The position numbers were made by a program, and so were the translations under genes. This document shows, piece by piece, positions 53,994 through 62,419 of a stretch of 64,000 nucleotides of DNA. Each line of letters begins with the position of its first letter. The stretch's first letter is position 1. The notes under the pieces were generated by a model, which saw only the letters and a list, made by a program, of their open reading frames with translations, made no database searches and was not told the origin of the DNA. This DNA comes from Qaidamihabitans albus (lineage in GTDB: Bacteria > Actinomycetota > Actinomycetes > Mycobacteriales > Pseudonocardiaceae), in NCBI RefSeq assembly GCF_016464705.1, contig NZ_JAEHOB010000017.1, forward strand, positions 63,126 to 127,125, read 5' to 3'.

Positions 53994-54955
53994 GTCGGCT
54001 CCACGCTCCGTCGCTGGGACCGCACGTACAGGGCGGTGACGGACAGCAGGATCAACGTCATCACCACGCCGATCGCCGCGCCCCGGCCGTACTCCTGGCC
54101 CGCGAAGGCCTGCTGGTAGGCGTAGACGTTCAGGACGAGGTTGCGGCCCGCGACGCCGCCGCCGTTCGTCATCACGTAGATCTGGGTGAATACCTTGAAG
54201 TCCCAGATGATCGACTGGATGGTCGCGATCAGCAGCAGCGGTCGCAGCATCGGCAGGATCACCGAGGTCGCGATCCGCGGCCACGAGCCGCCGTCGAGCG
54301 AGGCGGCCTCGATCACCTCGTCCGGAATGCCCTTGATCCCCGCGTACATGGTGACCAGGACGAACGGGAACGAGCACCAGATGACCTCCAGCGCCACCAG
54401 CCCGAACGCGCTGTACGTGCCGAAGGTCCACGAATGCCCGGCCATCGCCTCGAAGCCGATTCCGGCCAGCACCTCGTTGACGAGTCCGAAGTCGGCGTCG
54501 AACAGGAACAGCCAGACGTAGGATCCGGCGACGGCCGGGGTCGCCCACGCGCCGAGCGCGGCGAGGAACAGCAGCATCCGCGGCACCGCGCGCACGCGGC
54601 TGGCCAGCACCGCCAGTGCCGTGCCGAGGAAGAGGCTGCCCACGACGCATACCGCCGCGAACCCGATGGTCTTGGCCAGCACGACCCAGAACTGGGTGCG
54701 GGCCAGCAGCTCCGCGTAGTTGTCCAGGCCCAGGAACACCAGCGGCGCGTTCCCGGCCGCCTCGGCCTGCCCGTAGTCGTAGAGTGAGATGACGACGAGC
54801 TGGTAGATCGGGTAGGCCAGCACTCCGAGCAGCAGCACCGCCGCGGGCGCCAGGTACAGCGCGGCGGGGTGGCCGTCCCGCCGCCCGCGCCGGGGACGGC
54901 GCGAGGGCGGGACGGCGACCGGTGCCGGGGCGGGGACGAGCTCCCGGGTGGCCAT
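53990..54955 (-). CDS. Sugar ABC transporter permease (MalF/DasB-type)
   Basis: 321 aa. A 30-residue cytoplasmic start rich in Pro/Arg, then six membrane segments; the EAA loop is DEVIEAASLDGGSWPRIATS. It starts directly after the binding-protein stop codon (no spacer), consistent with one transcript. Confidence 0.9.
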   Translation of the reverse strand: MATRELVPAPAPVAVPPSRRPRRGRRDGHPAALYLAPAAVLLLGVLAYPIYQLVVISLYDYGQAEAAGNAPLVFLGLDNYAELLARTQFWVVLAKTIGFAAVCVVGSLFLGTALAVLASRVRAVPRMLLFLAALGAWATPAVAGSYVWLFLFDADFGLVNEVLAGIGFEAMAGHSWTFGTYSAFGLVALEVIWCSFPFVLVTMYAGIKGIPDEVIEAASLDGGSWPRIATSVILPMLRPLLLIATIQSIIWDFKVFTQIYVMTNGGGVAGRNLVLNVYAYQQAFAGQEYGRGAAIGVVMTLILLSVTALYVRSQRRSVEPT

Positions 54956-56239
54956 CTATCCGGCGAAGGCGTCGTTCATCTGCTGGGCCGCGTTCTCCAG
55001 TGCCTCCGCCACCGGCTGTTCCCCAGTGGCGATGCGCTGTACCGCGGTGGGCAGAACACCCTGGGCGTCGATCTTCGACCAGGCGGGCGTGGCGGGCACG
55101 AACCGCGTTCCTGCGGACATCGTCTCCACGAACGGCGTGAGGAAGGGGTCGCTGCCCGCCAGCTCCCGCTGGACGCTCGCGAGGGTGGGCAGGTTGCCCA
55201 TGGCGGCGTACATCTTCGCCTGGTATCCGGGGCTCGCGAGCAGCTGGGCGAACTCGACGGCGAGGCCGCGGCGCTCGCTGGCCCCGAAGACGCCGAGGAG
55301 GTTGCCCCCGGCGAAGGCGGGCGCGATCGATCCGGGCTCGGTGCCGGGCAGCGGAACGACCGCGTACTTACCGTCGAGTCCGGCTTCCTCGACGGCCTTG
55401 CGGTTGAAGTCACCGCCGATGGTCATCGCGGCCTTCCCGCCGGTGAACGCCTGCACGCTCTGCGTTCCGGTGAGGTTCGCGCACTGCTCGGGCGGGCAGA
55501 TGTCGGCCGCGATCAGCTCGGCGAACGCCGCGACGCCCTGCCGGGCCTCGGGCGAGTTCAGGGCCGATGTCCAGCCATCGCCCTCCTGGCGGGCCAGCTC
55601 GCCACCGGACGCCCACAGGAACGGCAGCATGGCGTACACGTACTGGCCGCCGACGGAGATGCCGTACATGTCCGGCCTGGCCTGCCGCACGGCGCGCGCG
55701 GTCCCGGTCAGCTCGGCGAGGGTGGCCGGCGGCTCGAGGCCGAGCTCGGCGAAGACGTCCGTGCGGTAGTACAGCGCGCGAATACCGGTGAACCAGGGAA
55801 TTCCGTACACCTTGCCGTCCACTGTGGCCGTGTCGAGCACGTCGGGCAGCAGGTCGGCCCCCGACTTCCAGCCCTCGACCTCCGTGGTGAGGTCGGCGAA
55901 GGCGCCCGCCTCGACGTAGCCCGGCAGATCCGTGTTGCCGAACTCGGCGACGTCCGGCGCGTTGGACGGGTCGTTGAAGGCACCGGCGAACTTGTCCGCG
56001 CGGCTCTCGACCGGCACCCACTGTACATCGACCGTGACGCCCCCGTGCGCGGCCTCGAACTCGGCGATCGCCTCGTTGACGACGTTCTCCTTCGGGTTGC
56101 GGTTCGCTTCGTCGAAGAGCCAGACGCGCAGCGTGCCCGTCCGCTCGTCGCCGCCCTCGCCCGTGGAGCCGGACTGGGCAGGCGCGCAGCCGGCGGCCAT
56201 GGCCAGCGCCAGGCCTGCCGCGATCATCCTGAGTCTCAT
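54956..56239 (-). CDS. Sugar-binding lipoprotein (DasA-like)
   Basis: 427 aa from ATG 56239 with GGAGG upstream. A lipoprotein signal peptide (LRMIAAGLALAMAAGCAPAQ) has its lipobox at LAMAAGC. The rest is an extracellular family 1 solute-binding protein (TLRVWLFDEANRNPKENVVNEA). The order binding protein, two permeases, GH20 hexosaminidase and the DasR-type operators upstream point to an N-acetylglucosamine oligosaccharide importer like DasABC of Streptomyces; the ligand could also be a muropeptide sugar. Confidence 0.88.
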   Translation of the reverse strand: MRLRMIAAGLALAMAAGCAPAQSGSTGEGGDERTGTLRVWLFDEANRNPKENVVNEAIAEFEAAHGGVTVDVQWVPVESRADKFAGAFNDPSNAPDVAEFGNTDLPGYVEAGAFADLTTEVEGWKSGADLLPDVLDTATVDGKVYGIPWFTGIRALYYRTDVFAELGLEPPATLAELTGTARAVRQARPDMYGISVGGQYVYAMLPFLWASGGELARQEGDGWTSALNSPEARQGVAAFAELIAADICPPEQCANLTGTQSVQAFTGGKAAMTIGGDFNRKAVEEAGLDGKYAVVPLPGTEPGSIAPAFAGGNLLGVFGASERRGLAVEFAQLLASPGYQAKMYAAMGNLPTLASVQRELAGSDPFLTPFVETMSAGTRFVPATPAWSKIDAQGVLPTAVQRIATGEQPVAEALENAAQQMNDAFAG

Positions 56240-56250
56240 CTGGACCTCCG

Positions 56251-56265
56251 TTGCAGAACATGCAA
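56251..56265. promoter_or_regulatory. TTGCA-N5-TGCAA palindrome before the sugar importer
   Basis: TTGCAGAACATGCAA, directly abutting the ribosome site of the binding-protein gene (11 bp upstream of its start codon). The same palindrome, TTGCA-N5-TGCAA with the same flank TCCG, lies 11 bp upstream of the D-serine-dehydratase-like gene at 60475. Shared operator, probably for the IclR regulator at 60629. Confidence 0.55.
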
Positions 56266-56302
56266 CCAAAATCTCGTAATAGGCAACGACGATAAGGCGC
56301 AC

Positions 56303-56333
56303 GTGGTCTAGACCGCAAGGGGTCTAGACCACT
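56303..56333. promoter_or_regulatory. Two DasR-type (dre) operator sites
   Basis: GTGGTCTAGACCGC (56303-56316) and GGGGTCTAGACCACT (56319-56333) both contain the 10-bp GGTCTAGACC core of the Streptomyces dre consensus ACTGGTCTAGACCACT. They lie 64-94 bp upstream of the importer start, at a place where a repressor would block transcription. DasR (GntR/HutC family) responds to glucosamine-6-phosphate; its gene is not in this window. Confidence 0.8.
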
Positions 56334-56380
56334 TGGAGGAAACGGAGAACCGCTTTCCGGCGGGCGCGCGGCCCGGATGG

Positions 56381-57478
56381 TCAGGCGAAGGTCACGAACG
56401 CGGCCGAGGGCACGGCGAGGGAGCCCGCGACCGGGCCGGGCAGCCCGGTGCGGCGGTCGCGGGGCAGCCACGTGACCGTGCCCGAACGCTGGTTCGCCAC
56501 GTAGATCCACCGCTGTGCCGGGTCGAAGGTGAAGTGCCGCGGCCAGACCCCGCCCGTCGGCACGTTTCCGAGACGGGTCAGCGTGGTGCCGTCGCGGCCG
56601 ATGCCGAAGGTGGCGACGGTGTCCTCGCCCCGGTTCGTGGCGTAGCAGAACCGGCCGTCGGCGGACACGGCGATCTCTGCCGGGTACTGCGGCTCCGGCG
56701 TGGAGTCCGCGACCGTGGGAACGGTGCGCAGCGGCTCCAGCCGACCGCGGGCGGGATCCCACGCCGTGACCGTGACCTCCGGGCGCAGTTCGCCGAGCAC
56801 GTAGGCGACGTGCCCGCTCGGATGGAACGCGAGATGCCGTGGCCCGGCGCCGGAGGGCAGCCGCAGCCGCTCACGTGCCACCAGCCGCCCGCTCGCGAGG
56901 TCGAGCTCGTAGATGTACACCGAGTCGGCGCCGAGGTCGACCGCGAGCACCCAGCGTCCGCTCGGATCGGGCAGCACCTGGTGCGCGTGCGCCTGCCGCT
57001 CCGCGCCGGTGTGCCGGACCAGGTCGGTCGGCTCACCCAGGCCGCCGTCCCGCCGGATCGGATACACCACCACGGTTCCGTCCACGTAGTTGGCGGTGAG
57101 CAGATATCGCCCGCTCGGATGCACCGAGAGGTGGGTGGGCGCGCCGCCGAGGGTCGGCCGCGTGCCGAGCAAACTCGGCCGCCGCGGATCGCGCACGCTC
57201 AGTGCCGTCACCGTGCCGTCGACCGCGTGCTCGTTGGTGACGTACATCGTGCCGCGATGAACGGTGAGCCAGGACGCGTCGGGGACGTCCGGCACCGTCC
57301 GCGTGACGGTGAGCACCGGGCCGCGTCGCGCGCGGGCGGCGACGCGAAGTCCGTCCGGTGAGTAGCCGCCGAGGTAGACCACCGGACCGCCCGCGCGGCC
57401 GGCGGCCTCGGCGGGCACACCGAGGAGACCGGCGATTCCGGCCGCACTCGCGGCACCGAGCAGCGTCCGGCGGTTCAC
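56381..57478 (-). CDS. Lactonase-like beta-propeller protein with Tat signal
   Basis: 365 aa from GTG 57478. A twin-arginine signal (NRRTLLGAASAAGIAGLLGV) precedes a seven-bladed propeller of the 6-phosphogluconolactonase/carboxy-cis,cis-muconate cyclase fold (SVHPSGRYLLTANYVDGTV, PRHLAFHPSGHVAYVLGEL, PRHFTFDPAQRWIYVANQ). Tat export means a folded, perhaps cofactor-containing extracytoplasmic protein, so it is not the pentose-phosphate enzyme. Third gene of the leftward cluster; substrate unknown. Confidence 0.82.
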   Translation of the reverse strand: MNRRTLLGAASAAGIAGLLGVPAEAAGRAGGPVVYLGGYSPDGLRVAARARRGPVLTVTRTVPDVPDASWLTVHRGTMYVTNEHAVDGTVTALSVRDPRRPSLLGTRPTLGGAPTHLSVHPSGRYLLTANYVDGTVVVYPIRRDGGLGEPTDLVRHTGAERQAHAHQVLPDPSGRWVLAVDLGADSVYIYELDLASGRLVARERLRLPSGAGPRHLAFHPSGHVAYVLGELRPEVTVTAWDPARGRLEPLRTVPTVADSTPEPQYPAEIAVSADGRFCYATNRGEDTVATFGIGRDGTTLTRLGNVPTGGVWPRHFTFDPAQRWIYVANQRSGTVTWLPRDRRTGLPGPVAGSLAVPSAAFVTFA

Positions 57479-57495
57479 CGCTGAGCCCCTGGAAT

Positions 57496-57511
57496 TACAT
57501 ACATGTGTGTA
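57496..57511. promoter_or_regulatory. Near-palindrome before the lactonase-like gene
   Basis: TACATACATGTGTGTA, a near-perfect palindrome 18 bp upstream of the start of the lactonase-like gene, in the 73-bp gap after the deacylase gene. A possible operator for separate control of this gene; distinct from the TTGCA-N5-TGCAA and dre sites. Confidence 0.35.
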
Positions 57512-57551
57512 CTCCTCGGTAGACGACAGTGGATGGCGACCACGAACACCC

Positions 57552-59147
57552 TCATGCGGCCCGCCCGCGGTGACGCAGGGAGCCGCCGTTGAGTGCCCCG
57601 GTGGGGCGGCCGTCGTCGATCGCGGCGACGCCACCCACGAACACGTGGGGAATGCCGTCGGGGCGCCGGCGCGGTTGCTCGAACGTTGCGGTGTCGGCCA
57701 CGGTGCCGGGGTCGAACAGGACCAGGTCCGCGACGTGGCCCTCGCGGATCAGGCCGCGGTCGGGCAGCCGCAGCCGTCGTGCCGCCCGGCCCGTCAGGTG
57801 GGCGACGCACTCGGTCAGCGACAGCACGCCGAGTTCCCGGACGTAGCGGGCGAGGTAGCGGGGGAAGGTGCCCCACGCCCGCGGATGCGGCCGGTCGCCG
57901 ACGAGCAGGCCGTCGCTGCCGCCGGTGTGGGCCGAGTGCCGCATGACGGCCCGCACGTTCTCCTCGTGCCCCACGTGCATGAGGCAGGACGTGCCGAGCC
58001 GGTCCGAGATCAGCACCCGGAAGTACAGCTCGGCGGGTGCCAGCCCGGCGGAGCGAGCCGATTCGGCGACGCTGTGCCCCACCAGGTGCGCGTTGGCTGC
58101 ATCGCGGACGCCGTTGATCTCGATGGCTGCCCAGTCGACCGGCACGCCGTGCGCACCGTCGGAACCGGTCTCCTCGATCTCCGCCCTGATCCGCTCCCGG
58201 ACGCCCGGATCGGCCAGCCGGGTGAGCGTGGCATCGACACCGCCCTCGGCGGCCCAGCTCGGCAGCAGCGCCGACAGGTAGGTCGCACCGGCCAGGTACG
58301 GGTAGCTGTCGAGCGAGATGTCGCAACCCTCGGCGATCGCGTCGTCGAGCAGCGCCAGCAGCTCGGGCGCACGGCCCTCGTTGACCGGGAAGTTCATGGT
58401 CGCGTGCGCCAGGTGCAGCGGGCACCGGGCACGCCGGGACACCGCGACCATCTCGGCGTAGGCCTCCAGGGCGCCCGCGCCGTAGCTGCGGTGGTGCGGG
58501 CTGTGGAAACCGCCGTGCGCGCCGGCGACCTCGCAGAGGGCCACGAGCTCGTCGGTGCCCGCGTACATGCCGGGGGTGTACGTCAGCCCGGAGGACAGGC
58601 CGAACGCGCCCTCGCGCATGCCGCGCGCGACCAGCTCCCGCATCGTGTCCAGCTCCTCCTCGGTGGCGGGCCGGTCGTCCCAGCCGACGGCCAGCATCCG
58701 CACCGTTCCCTGCGGCACCAGGTAGGCCACGTTCACGGCGATGCCCTCGTCGAGCCGGTCGAGGTACTCGCCGACCGAGCGCCAGTTCCAGTCGAACCCG
58801 GGCGGGTCGCCGTTCCACCCGGCCAGCTGCGCGCGCAGCGCGGGCAGCGTGCGGTCGTCGACGGGCGCGTAGGACAGGCCGTCCTGGCCGAGCACCTCGG
58901 TGGTGACGCCCTGCGACACCTTCGCCACGTGCCCGGGCTCGGCGAGCACCTGAAGGTCGGAATGGGCGTGCATGTCGATGAATCCGGGTGCGAGCACGAG
59001 ACCGGTGGCGTCGACGACCCGCCGCCCGCTCAGCGAGCCGGGACCGGCGATCCGGGCGATCCGGCCGCCGCGCAGCCCGACGTCTCCCTCGAACTCCTCG
59101 GCTCCGGTACCGTCGGCGATCCGGGCGCCCCGCAGGACCGTGTCCAC
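57552..59147 (-). CDS. N-acyl-D-amino-acid deacylase
   Basis: 531 aa from GTG 59147 with AGGAGCGC upstream. Amidohydrolase fold of the D-aminoacylase/AAD type: metal-binding FIDMHAHSDLQVL, HSPHHRS, LAHATMNFPV and LGTSCLMHVGHEENV, with a C-terminal beta-sandwich (LREGHVADLVLFDPGTV). It releases D-amino acids from N-acyl-D-amino acids, or from D-amino-acid-containing peptides, in the cytoplasm. The next gene upstream acts on D-amino acids, supporting the role. Confidence 0.88.
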   Translation of the reverse strand: MDTVLRGARIADGTGAEEFEGDVGLRGGRIARIAGPGSLSGRRVVDATGLVLAPGFIDMHAHSDLQVLAEPGHVAKVSQGVTTEVLGQDGLSYAPVDDRTLPALRAQLAGWNGDPPGFDWNWRSVGEYLDRLDEGIAVNVAYLVPQGTVRMLAVGWDDRPATEEELDTMRELVARGMREGAFGLSSGLTYTPGMYAGTDELVALCEVAGAHGGFHSPHHRSYGAGALEAYAEMVAVSRRARCPLHLAHATMNFPVNEGRAPELLALLDDAIAEGCDISLDSYPYLAGATYLSALLPSWAAEGGVDATLTRLADPGVRERIRAEIEETGSDGAHGVPVDWAAIEINGVRDAANAHLVGHSVAESARSAGLAPAELYFRVLISDRLGTSCLMHVGHEENVRAVMRHSAHTGGSDGLLVGDRPHPRAWGTFPRYLARYVRELGVLSLTECVAHLTGRAARRLRLPDRGLIREGHVADLVLFDPGTVADTATFEQPRRRPDGIPHVFVGGVAAIDDGRPTGALNGGSLRHRGRAA

Positions 59148-59155
59148 ACGCGCTC

Positions 59156-60463
59156 CTAGAAGAAGGTCCGGACGAAGTCGACGACCGTCTCGCCGTCGGC
59201 GCCGACCACGGGGATGAGCGGCCACTTGTCGAAGACCGTGCACGGGTGGGAAAGGCCGAGCCCCACCCAGTCGCCCACCTCGAGCGGGGAACCCGGCGGC
59301 AGCGACACGAAGGCGTGCTGGTCGTTGAGCGCGGTCACGGAGTGCCCGGCCAGCGGGACCGGTGAACCGCCGTCCGCGCGATGCAGCCTGGGCACCGGCA
59401 GGCCCTCGTCGAACGAGGCGTCGCGCTTGCCCAGCGTCAGCAGCGCCAGCTCGGCCGACGGCCGCGACGTGACCTGGGCCCAGGCACGCAGCGCCGACTC
59501 GAACGGCACGCCGGCGACGCGCGGGTGCTCGCCGAGCGGCGAGATCTCCCGGTAGAAGCCGTCGTCATGGGTGAGGTAGGCCCCGCTGCGCAGGATCGGC
59601 AGCACCTCGAGCCCTGCGGGCCAGCCCGTGCCGATGCCGTCGGCGACCTGGTCGAAGAACGCGCTGCCACCAGCGGTGACCGTCACCGGCCGTGCCGGGT
59701 CGAGGAAGCCGCCCTCGGCCAGCGCGACAGCCAGCTCGCGCAGGTCGTCCACATAGGACGCGATCCGGCCGCGGGAGGCGTCGCCTGCGTCATGGGCGAG
59801 CGAGCCCTCGTACCCGCCGACGCCGGCAAGGCGCAGCGCCCCGCTGTCGCGCACGGCCGCGGCGACCGCCAGTGCGGTATCCCGGTCCCGTACGCCGGTG
59901 CGCCCGCCTTCGGCGCCGAGCTCGACGAGCACGTCCACCGGCCGCCGCGCGCCCGCCCCGGCGAGTGCCCGCGACATCAGCTCCACCCCGCGCACGGAGT
60001 CCACCCAGCAGCAGAACTCGAAGCCGGGGTCGCGGGTGAGCTCGTCCGCGAGCCAGCGCAGGGCGGCCGGGTCCACGAGCTGGTTGGCCAGCAGCACCCG
60101 CGAGACGCCGAAGGCGCGGTAGACGCGCAGCTGGCCGGCATTGGCCGCGGTGATGCCCCACGCCCCGTGGCCGAGCTGGCGGTCGAACAGCTGTGGAGCC
60201 ATCGTCGTCTTGCCGTGCGGGGCGAGCATGACACCGTGCTCGGCGCACCAGGCAGCCATCGTGCGCAGGTTGTGCTCGAGCGCCGCCTCGGCGAGGACGA
60301 CGACCGGGCCGAGGAAACCGTCGGCGAACAGCCGGGGCCCGCGGGCGGCGGCCTCCTCGATGCTCAGTCCCCACAGGGCGGAGGGGACGGCCCGGAAGCG
60401 CCAGTCGAGCCGTTCCTCCCGGAGCGCTCGCAGCGCCGCGGGGTCCATCGCCGCCGGCTTCAT
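59156..60463 (-). CDS. D-serine dehydratase-like PLP enzyme (alanine-racemase fold)
   Basis: 435 aa from ATG 60463. Fold-type III with the PLP lysine Lys85 in VMLAPHGKTTMAPQL, GGYEGSLAH and a C-terminal HPCTVFDKW in which His406 and Cys408 match the Zn2+ ligands of eukaryotic-type D-serine dehydratase (DSD1). D-Ser or D-Thr would be converted to a 2-oxo acid and ammonia via an enamine; RidA (61391) hydrolyses such enamines. It could also be a D-threonine aldolase-like enzyme. First gene of the leftward operon; gap of 8 bp to the deacylase. Confidence 0.85.
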   Translation of the reverse strand: MKPAAMDPAALRALREERLDWRFRAVPSALWGLSIEEAAARGPRLFADGFLGPVVVLAEAALEHNLRTMAAWCAEHGVMLAPHGKTTMAPQLFDRQLGHGAWGITAANAGQLRVYRAFGVSRVLLANQLVDPAALRWLADELTRDPGFEFCCWVDSVRGVELMSRALAGAGARRPVDVLVELGAEGGRTGVRDRDTALAVAAAVRDSGALRLAGVGGYEGSLAHDAGDASRGRIASYVDDLRELAVALAEGGFLDPARPVTVTAGGSAFFDQVADGIGTGWPAGLEVLPILRSGAYLTHDDGFYREISPLGEHPRVAGVPFESALRAWAQVTSRPSAELALLTLGKRDASFDEGLPVPRLHRADGGSPVPLAGHSVTALNDQHAFVSLPPGSPLEVGDWVGLGLSHPCTVFDKWPLIPVVGADGETVVDFVRTFF

Positions 60464-60474
60464 CCGTAATTCCG

Positions 60475-60489
60475 TTGCATACTCTGCAA
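60475..60489. promoter_or_regulatory. TTGCA-N5-TGCAA palindrome in the divergent promoter
   Basis: TTGCATACTCTGCAA, 11 bp upstream of the D-serine-dehydratase-like start, in the 165-bp region shared with the divergent iclR-type gene. An additional 8-bp palindrome TTGCGCAA lies at 60496-60503. Same sequence pattern and same distance to the start codon as the site at 56251. Confidence 0.6.
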
Positions 60490-60628
60490 TAGAAGTTGCG
60501 CAAAACGCATTAGCTAGATGTAGCATCGCCGCGGTGGCAGGTCAACGCTGTCCGTGCACGGAGCAGACGAACGGAGGGGGCCGGGTGGCCGACGAGGTGC
60601 CGGTCCGGAGCGAGGCCATGGTGCGCCC

Positions 60629-61390
60629 ATGAGCCAGAGCCTCGATCGTGCTCTCACCCTGGTGGCGTGCCTGGCCAGGGAGCCGAAGACGCTCGACCAG
60701 CTCGCCGGGGAGATCGGCGTGCACAAGTCCACCGTGCTGCGCCTGCTCCGCACGCTCGAGACCCACCACTTCGTCCACCGTGAGGGCGCACGCCACTACC
60801 GGCTGGGTACGGCGCTGTTCGACCTGGCCAACCAGTCGCTGGAGCAGCGCGACGTGCGGCGCAGTGCGGAGCCCGCGCTCGCCGGCCTCAACGAGCGCAC
60901 CGGTCACACCGTGCACCTCGCCAGCTACGAGGACGGTGAGGTGGTCTACATCGACAAGTTCGAGGGCCATCACTCCGTGCGGATGTACTCGCGGGTGGGC
61001 AAACGCGCGCCGCTGCACTGCACGGCCGTGGGCAAGGTGCTGGTGGCGTCATTCCCGCCACGCAGGCGCGAAGAGGTGGCGGAGGGCCTCGGCTACCCGG
61101 CGCTCACGGCAGGCACGATCACCGGCGTGCGTGACTACCTGGCCGAGCTGGACCGGGTCGCCGAGCGGGGCTACGCGGTCGACAACGCCGAGCACGAGGA
61201 CTTCATCCACTGCGTCGCGGCGCCGGTGCGCGGCGCCCGCGGCGAGGTGCTCGCCGCGGTGTCCCTTTCGGTGCCCCGCGTCCTGCTGGATCTCGACGGC
61301 CTGCTGGCGCTGGTGCCCGAGCTGCGCAAGGCCGCGGAAGAGGCGTCCGTCCGCTGCGGATGGACCGGACACGAGAAAGGAAACCCCTAG
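60629..61390 (+). CDS. IclR-family transcriptional regulator
   Basis: 253 aa from ATG 60629. The winged helix (1-70; SLDRALTLVACLAREPKTLD, EIGVHKSTVLRLLRTLE) precedes the IclR ligand-binding domain (about 80-245; RAPLHCTAVGKVLVASFP, GYAVDNAEHEDFIHCVAAPV). Divergent from the D-amino-acid operon and directly upstream of ridA (ATG follows its stop without spacing). It is the natural candidate for the protein binding TTGCA-N5-TGCAA. Ligand unknown, perhaps a D-amino acid or N-acyl derivative. Confidence 0.9.
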   Translation: MSQSLDRALTLVACLAREPKTLDQLAGEIGVHKSTVLRLLRTLETHHFVHREGARHYRLGTALFDLANQSLEQRDVRRSAEPALAGLNERTGHTVHLASYEDGEVVYIDKFEGHHSVRMYSRVGKRAPLHCTAVGKVLVASFPPRRREEVAEGLGYPALTAGTITGVRDYLAELDRVAERGYAVDNAEHEDFIHCVAAPVRGARGEVLAAVSLSVPRVLLDLDGLLALVPELRKAAEEASVRCGWTGHEKGNP

Positions 61391-61774
61391 ATGGCCAAGG
61401 TCTCGATCAGCACGGAGAATGCGCCCAAGCCGGTCGCGAACTACTCCCAGGCGGTCCGCAAGGGCGGCATCCTGCAGGTCGCCGGGCAGGTGGGCATCGA
61501 CGCGGCGACCGGGGAGGTCGCGGCGCAGGGCGTCACCGGGCAGACCCGGCAGGTCCTCGCCAACCTGGAGGCGGTGCTCGCGGCCGCCGGGGCGAGCATG
61601 GCCGACGTCGTGATGTTGCGGGTCTACCTGACCGACACGGCGCACTTCGCCGAGTTCAACGAGACCTACAACGCGCTGATCGAGGAGCCCGCTCCGGCGC
61701 GGACCACCGTCTACGTCGGGTTGCCCGCCGGACTGCTCGTGGAGATCGACGCGCTTGCCGTGACCGGCTCGTGA
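61391..61774 (+). CDS. RidA-family enamine/imine deaminase
   Basis: 127 aa, starting on the base after the iclR stop. The YjgF/RidA signature includes NYSQAVRKGGILQVAGQVG and a C-terminal RTTVYVGLPAGLLVEIDALA, with the substrate Arg in PARTTVYV. RidA trimers hydrolyse 2-aminoacrylate and related enamines produced by PLP dehydratases, which fits the neighbouring D-serine-dehydratase-like enzyme. The transcript is iclR-ridA, transcribed opposite to the D-amino-acid genes. Confidence 0.9.
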   Translation: MAKVSISTENAPKPVANYSQAVRKGGILQVAGQVGIDAATGEVAAQGVTGQTRQVLANLEAVLAAAGASMADVVMLRVYLTDTAHFAEFNETYNALIEEPAPARTTVYVGLPAGLLVEIDALAVTGS

Positions 61775-61775
61775 G

Positions 61776-62132
61776 TCAGTAGACCGGGCCGGTGTACTTC
61801 TCGCCAGGCCCCTGACCGGGTGCGTCCGGGACCGCCGACGCCTCACGGAACGCCTTCTGCAGCGACTGGAGCCCGTCGCGCAACGGGCCCGCGTGCAGGC
61901 CGAGGTACTCCCCGGAGGCGGTGACCAGTCCGGCCAGCGCGGTGATCAGCCGGCGCGCCTCGTCGAGGTCGCGGCGGGGGCTCGACTCCGGATCGTCGTC
62001 GGCGAGCCCGAGCCGTTCGGCGGCGGCGGAGAGCAGCATCACGGCGGCCCGGCTGATGACCTCGACGCTCGGGATGTCGTGGAGTTCCCTGACCTCCGGG
62101 GAATCATCGGGCTGCTGCGAAACGTTATCCAC
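61776..62132 (-). CDS. DUF1844-domain protein
   Basis: 118 aa from GTG 62132 (a second GTG at 62135 is possible). The sequence ([20 protein letters not shown], then [18 protein letters not shown]) is the DUF1844 domain, usually encoded just before infC in actinobacteria, including mycobacteria. Helical; function unknown. It is divergent from the infC leader and converges tail-to-tail with ridA (1 bp between stops). Confidence 0.8.
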   Translation of the reverse strand: MDNVSQQPDDSPEVRELHDIPSVEVISRAAVMLLSAAAERLGLADDDPESSPRRDLDEARRLITALAGLVTASGEYLGLHAGPLRDGLQSLQKAFREASAVPDAPGQGPGEKYTGPVY

Positions 62133-62419
62133 CACGTCTGGTACCCTTCCACGAGCGACCAGCCCCCGTATGTTCGGGGGCCGCAAAGTGGAGCCCCGCT
62201 CCCACCCGAGTCGCCGCCCGAGCTCCATCAGGCGGCCGGGTCCGGTCCCCGCGGAGAAGCGGCCGATTCGGCCGGTTTTCCGCGGAGCGTCCGGTTTTCC
62301 GGATGCAGATCGGATTGAGGGCCCCGCACACGGGTACGAAAGTACTGGTGACGGGGCCCGCGGTATGTGGGCACCAGGTCGAGACACGAGAACAACGACA
62401 CTTGGACCAAGGAGGCCCC
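62133..62419 (+). promoter_or_regulatory. infC promoter and leader region
   Basis: 287 bp between the divergent DUF1844 gene and the infC start. It contains the hairpin at 62319-62359 and a good ribosome site at 62409-62415. An ATG at 62303 opens the same frame as infC, but the residues it adds do not resemble IF3, so it is not the preferred start. Confidence 0.55.
62319..62359 (+). promoter_or_regulatory. Hairpin with GAAA tetraloop in the infC leader
   Basis: GGGCCCCG (62319-62326) pairs with CGGGGCCC (62352-62359), and inside GTAC-GAAA-GTAC (62334-62345) forms a tetraloop stem. Nested stems with a GNRA loop resemble a protein- or translation-sensitive regulator, and the infC-rpmI-rplT operon is autoregulated in other bacteria. 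Not a recognised named motif. Confidence 0.45.
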
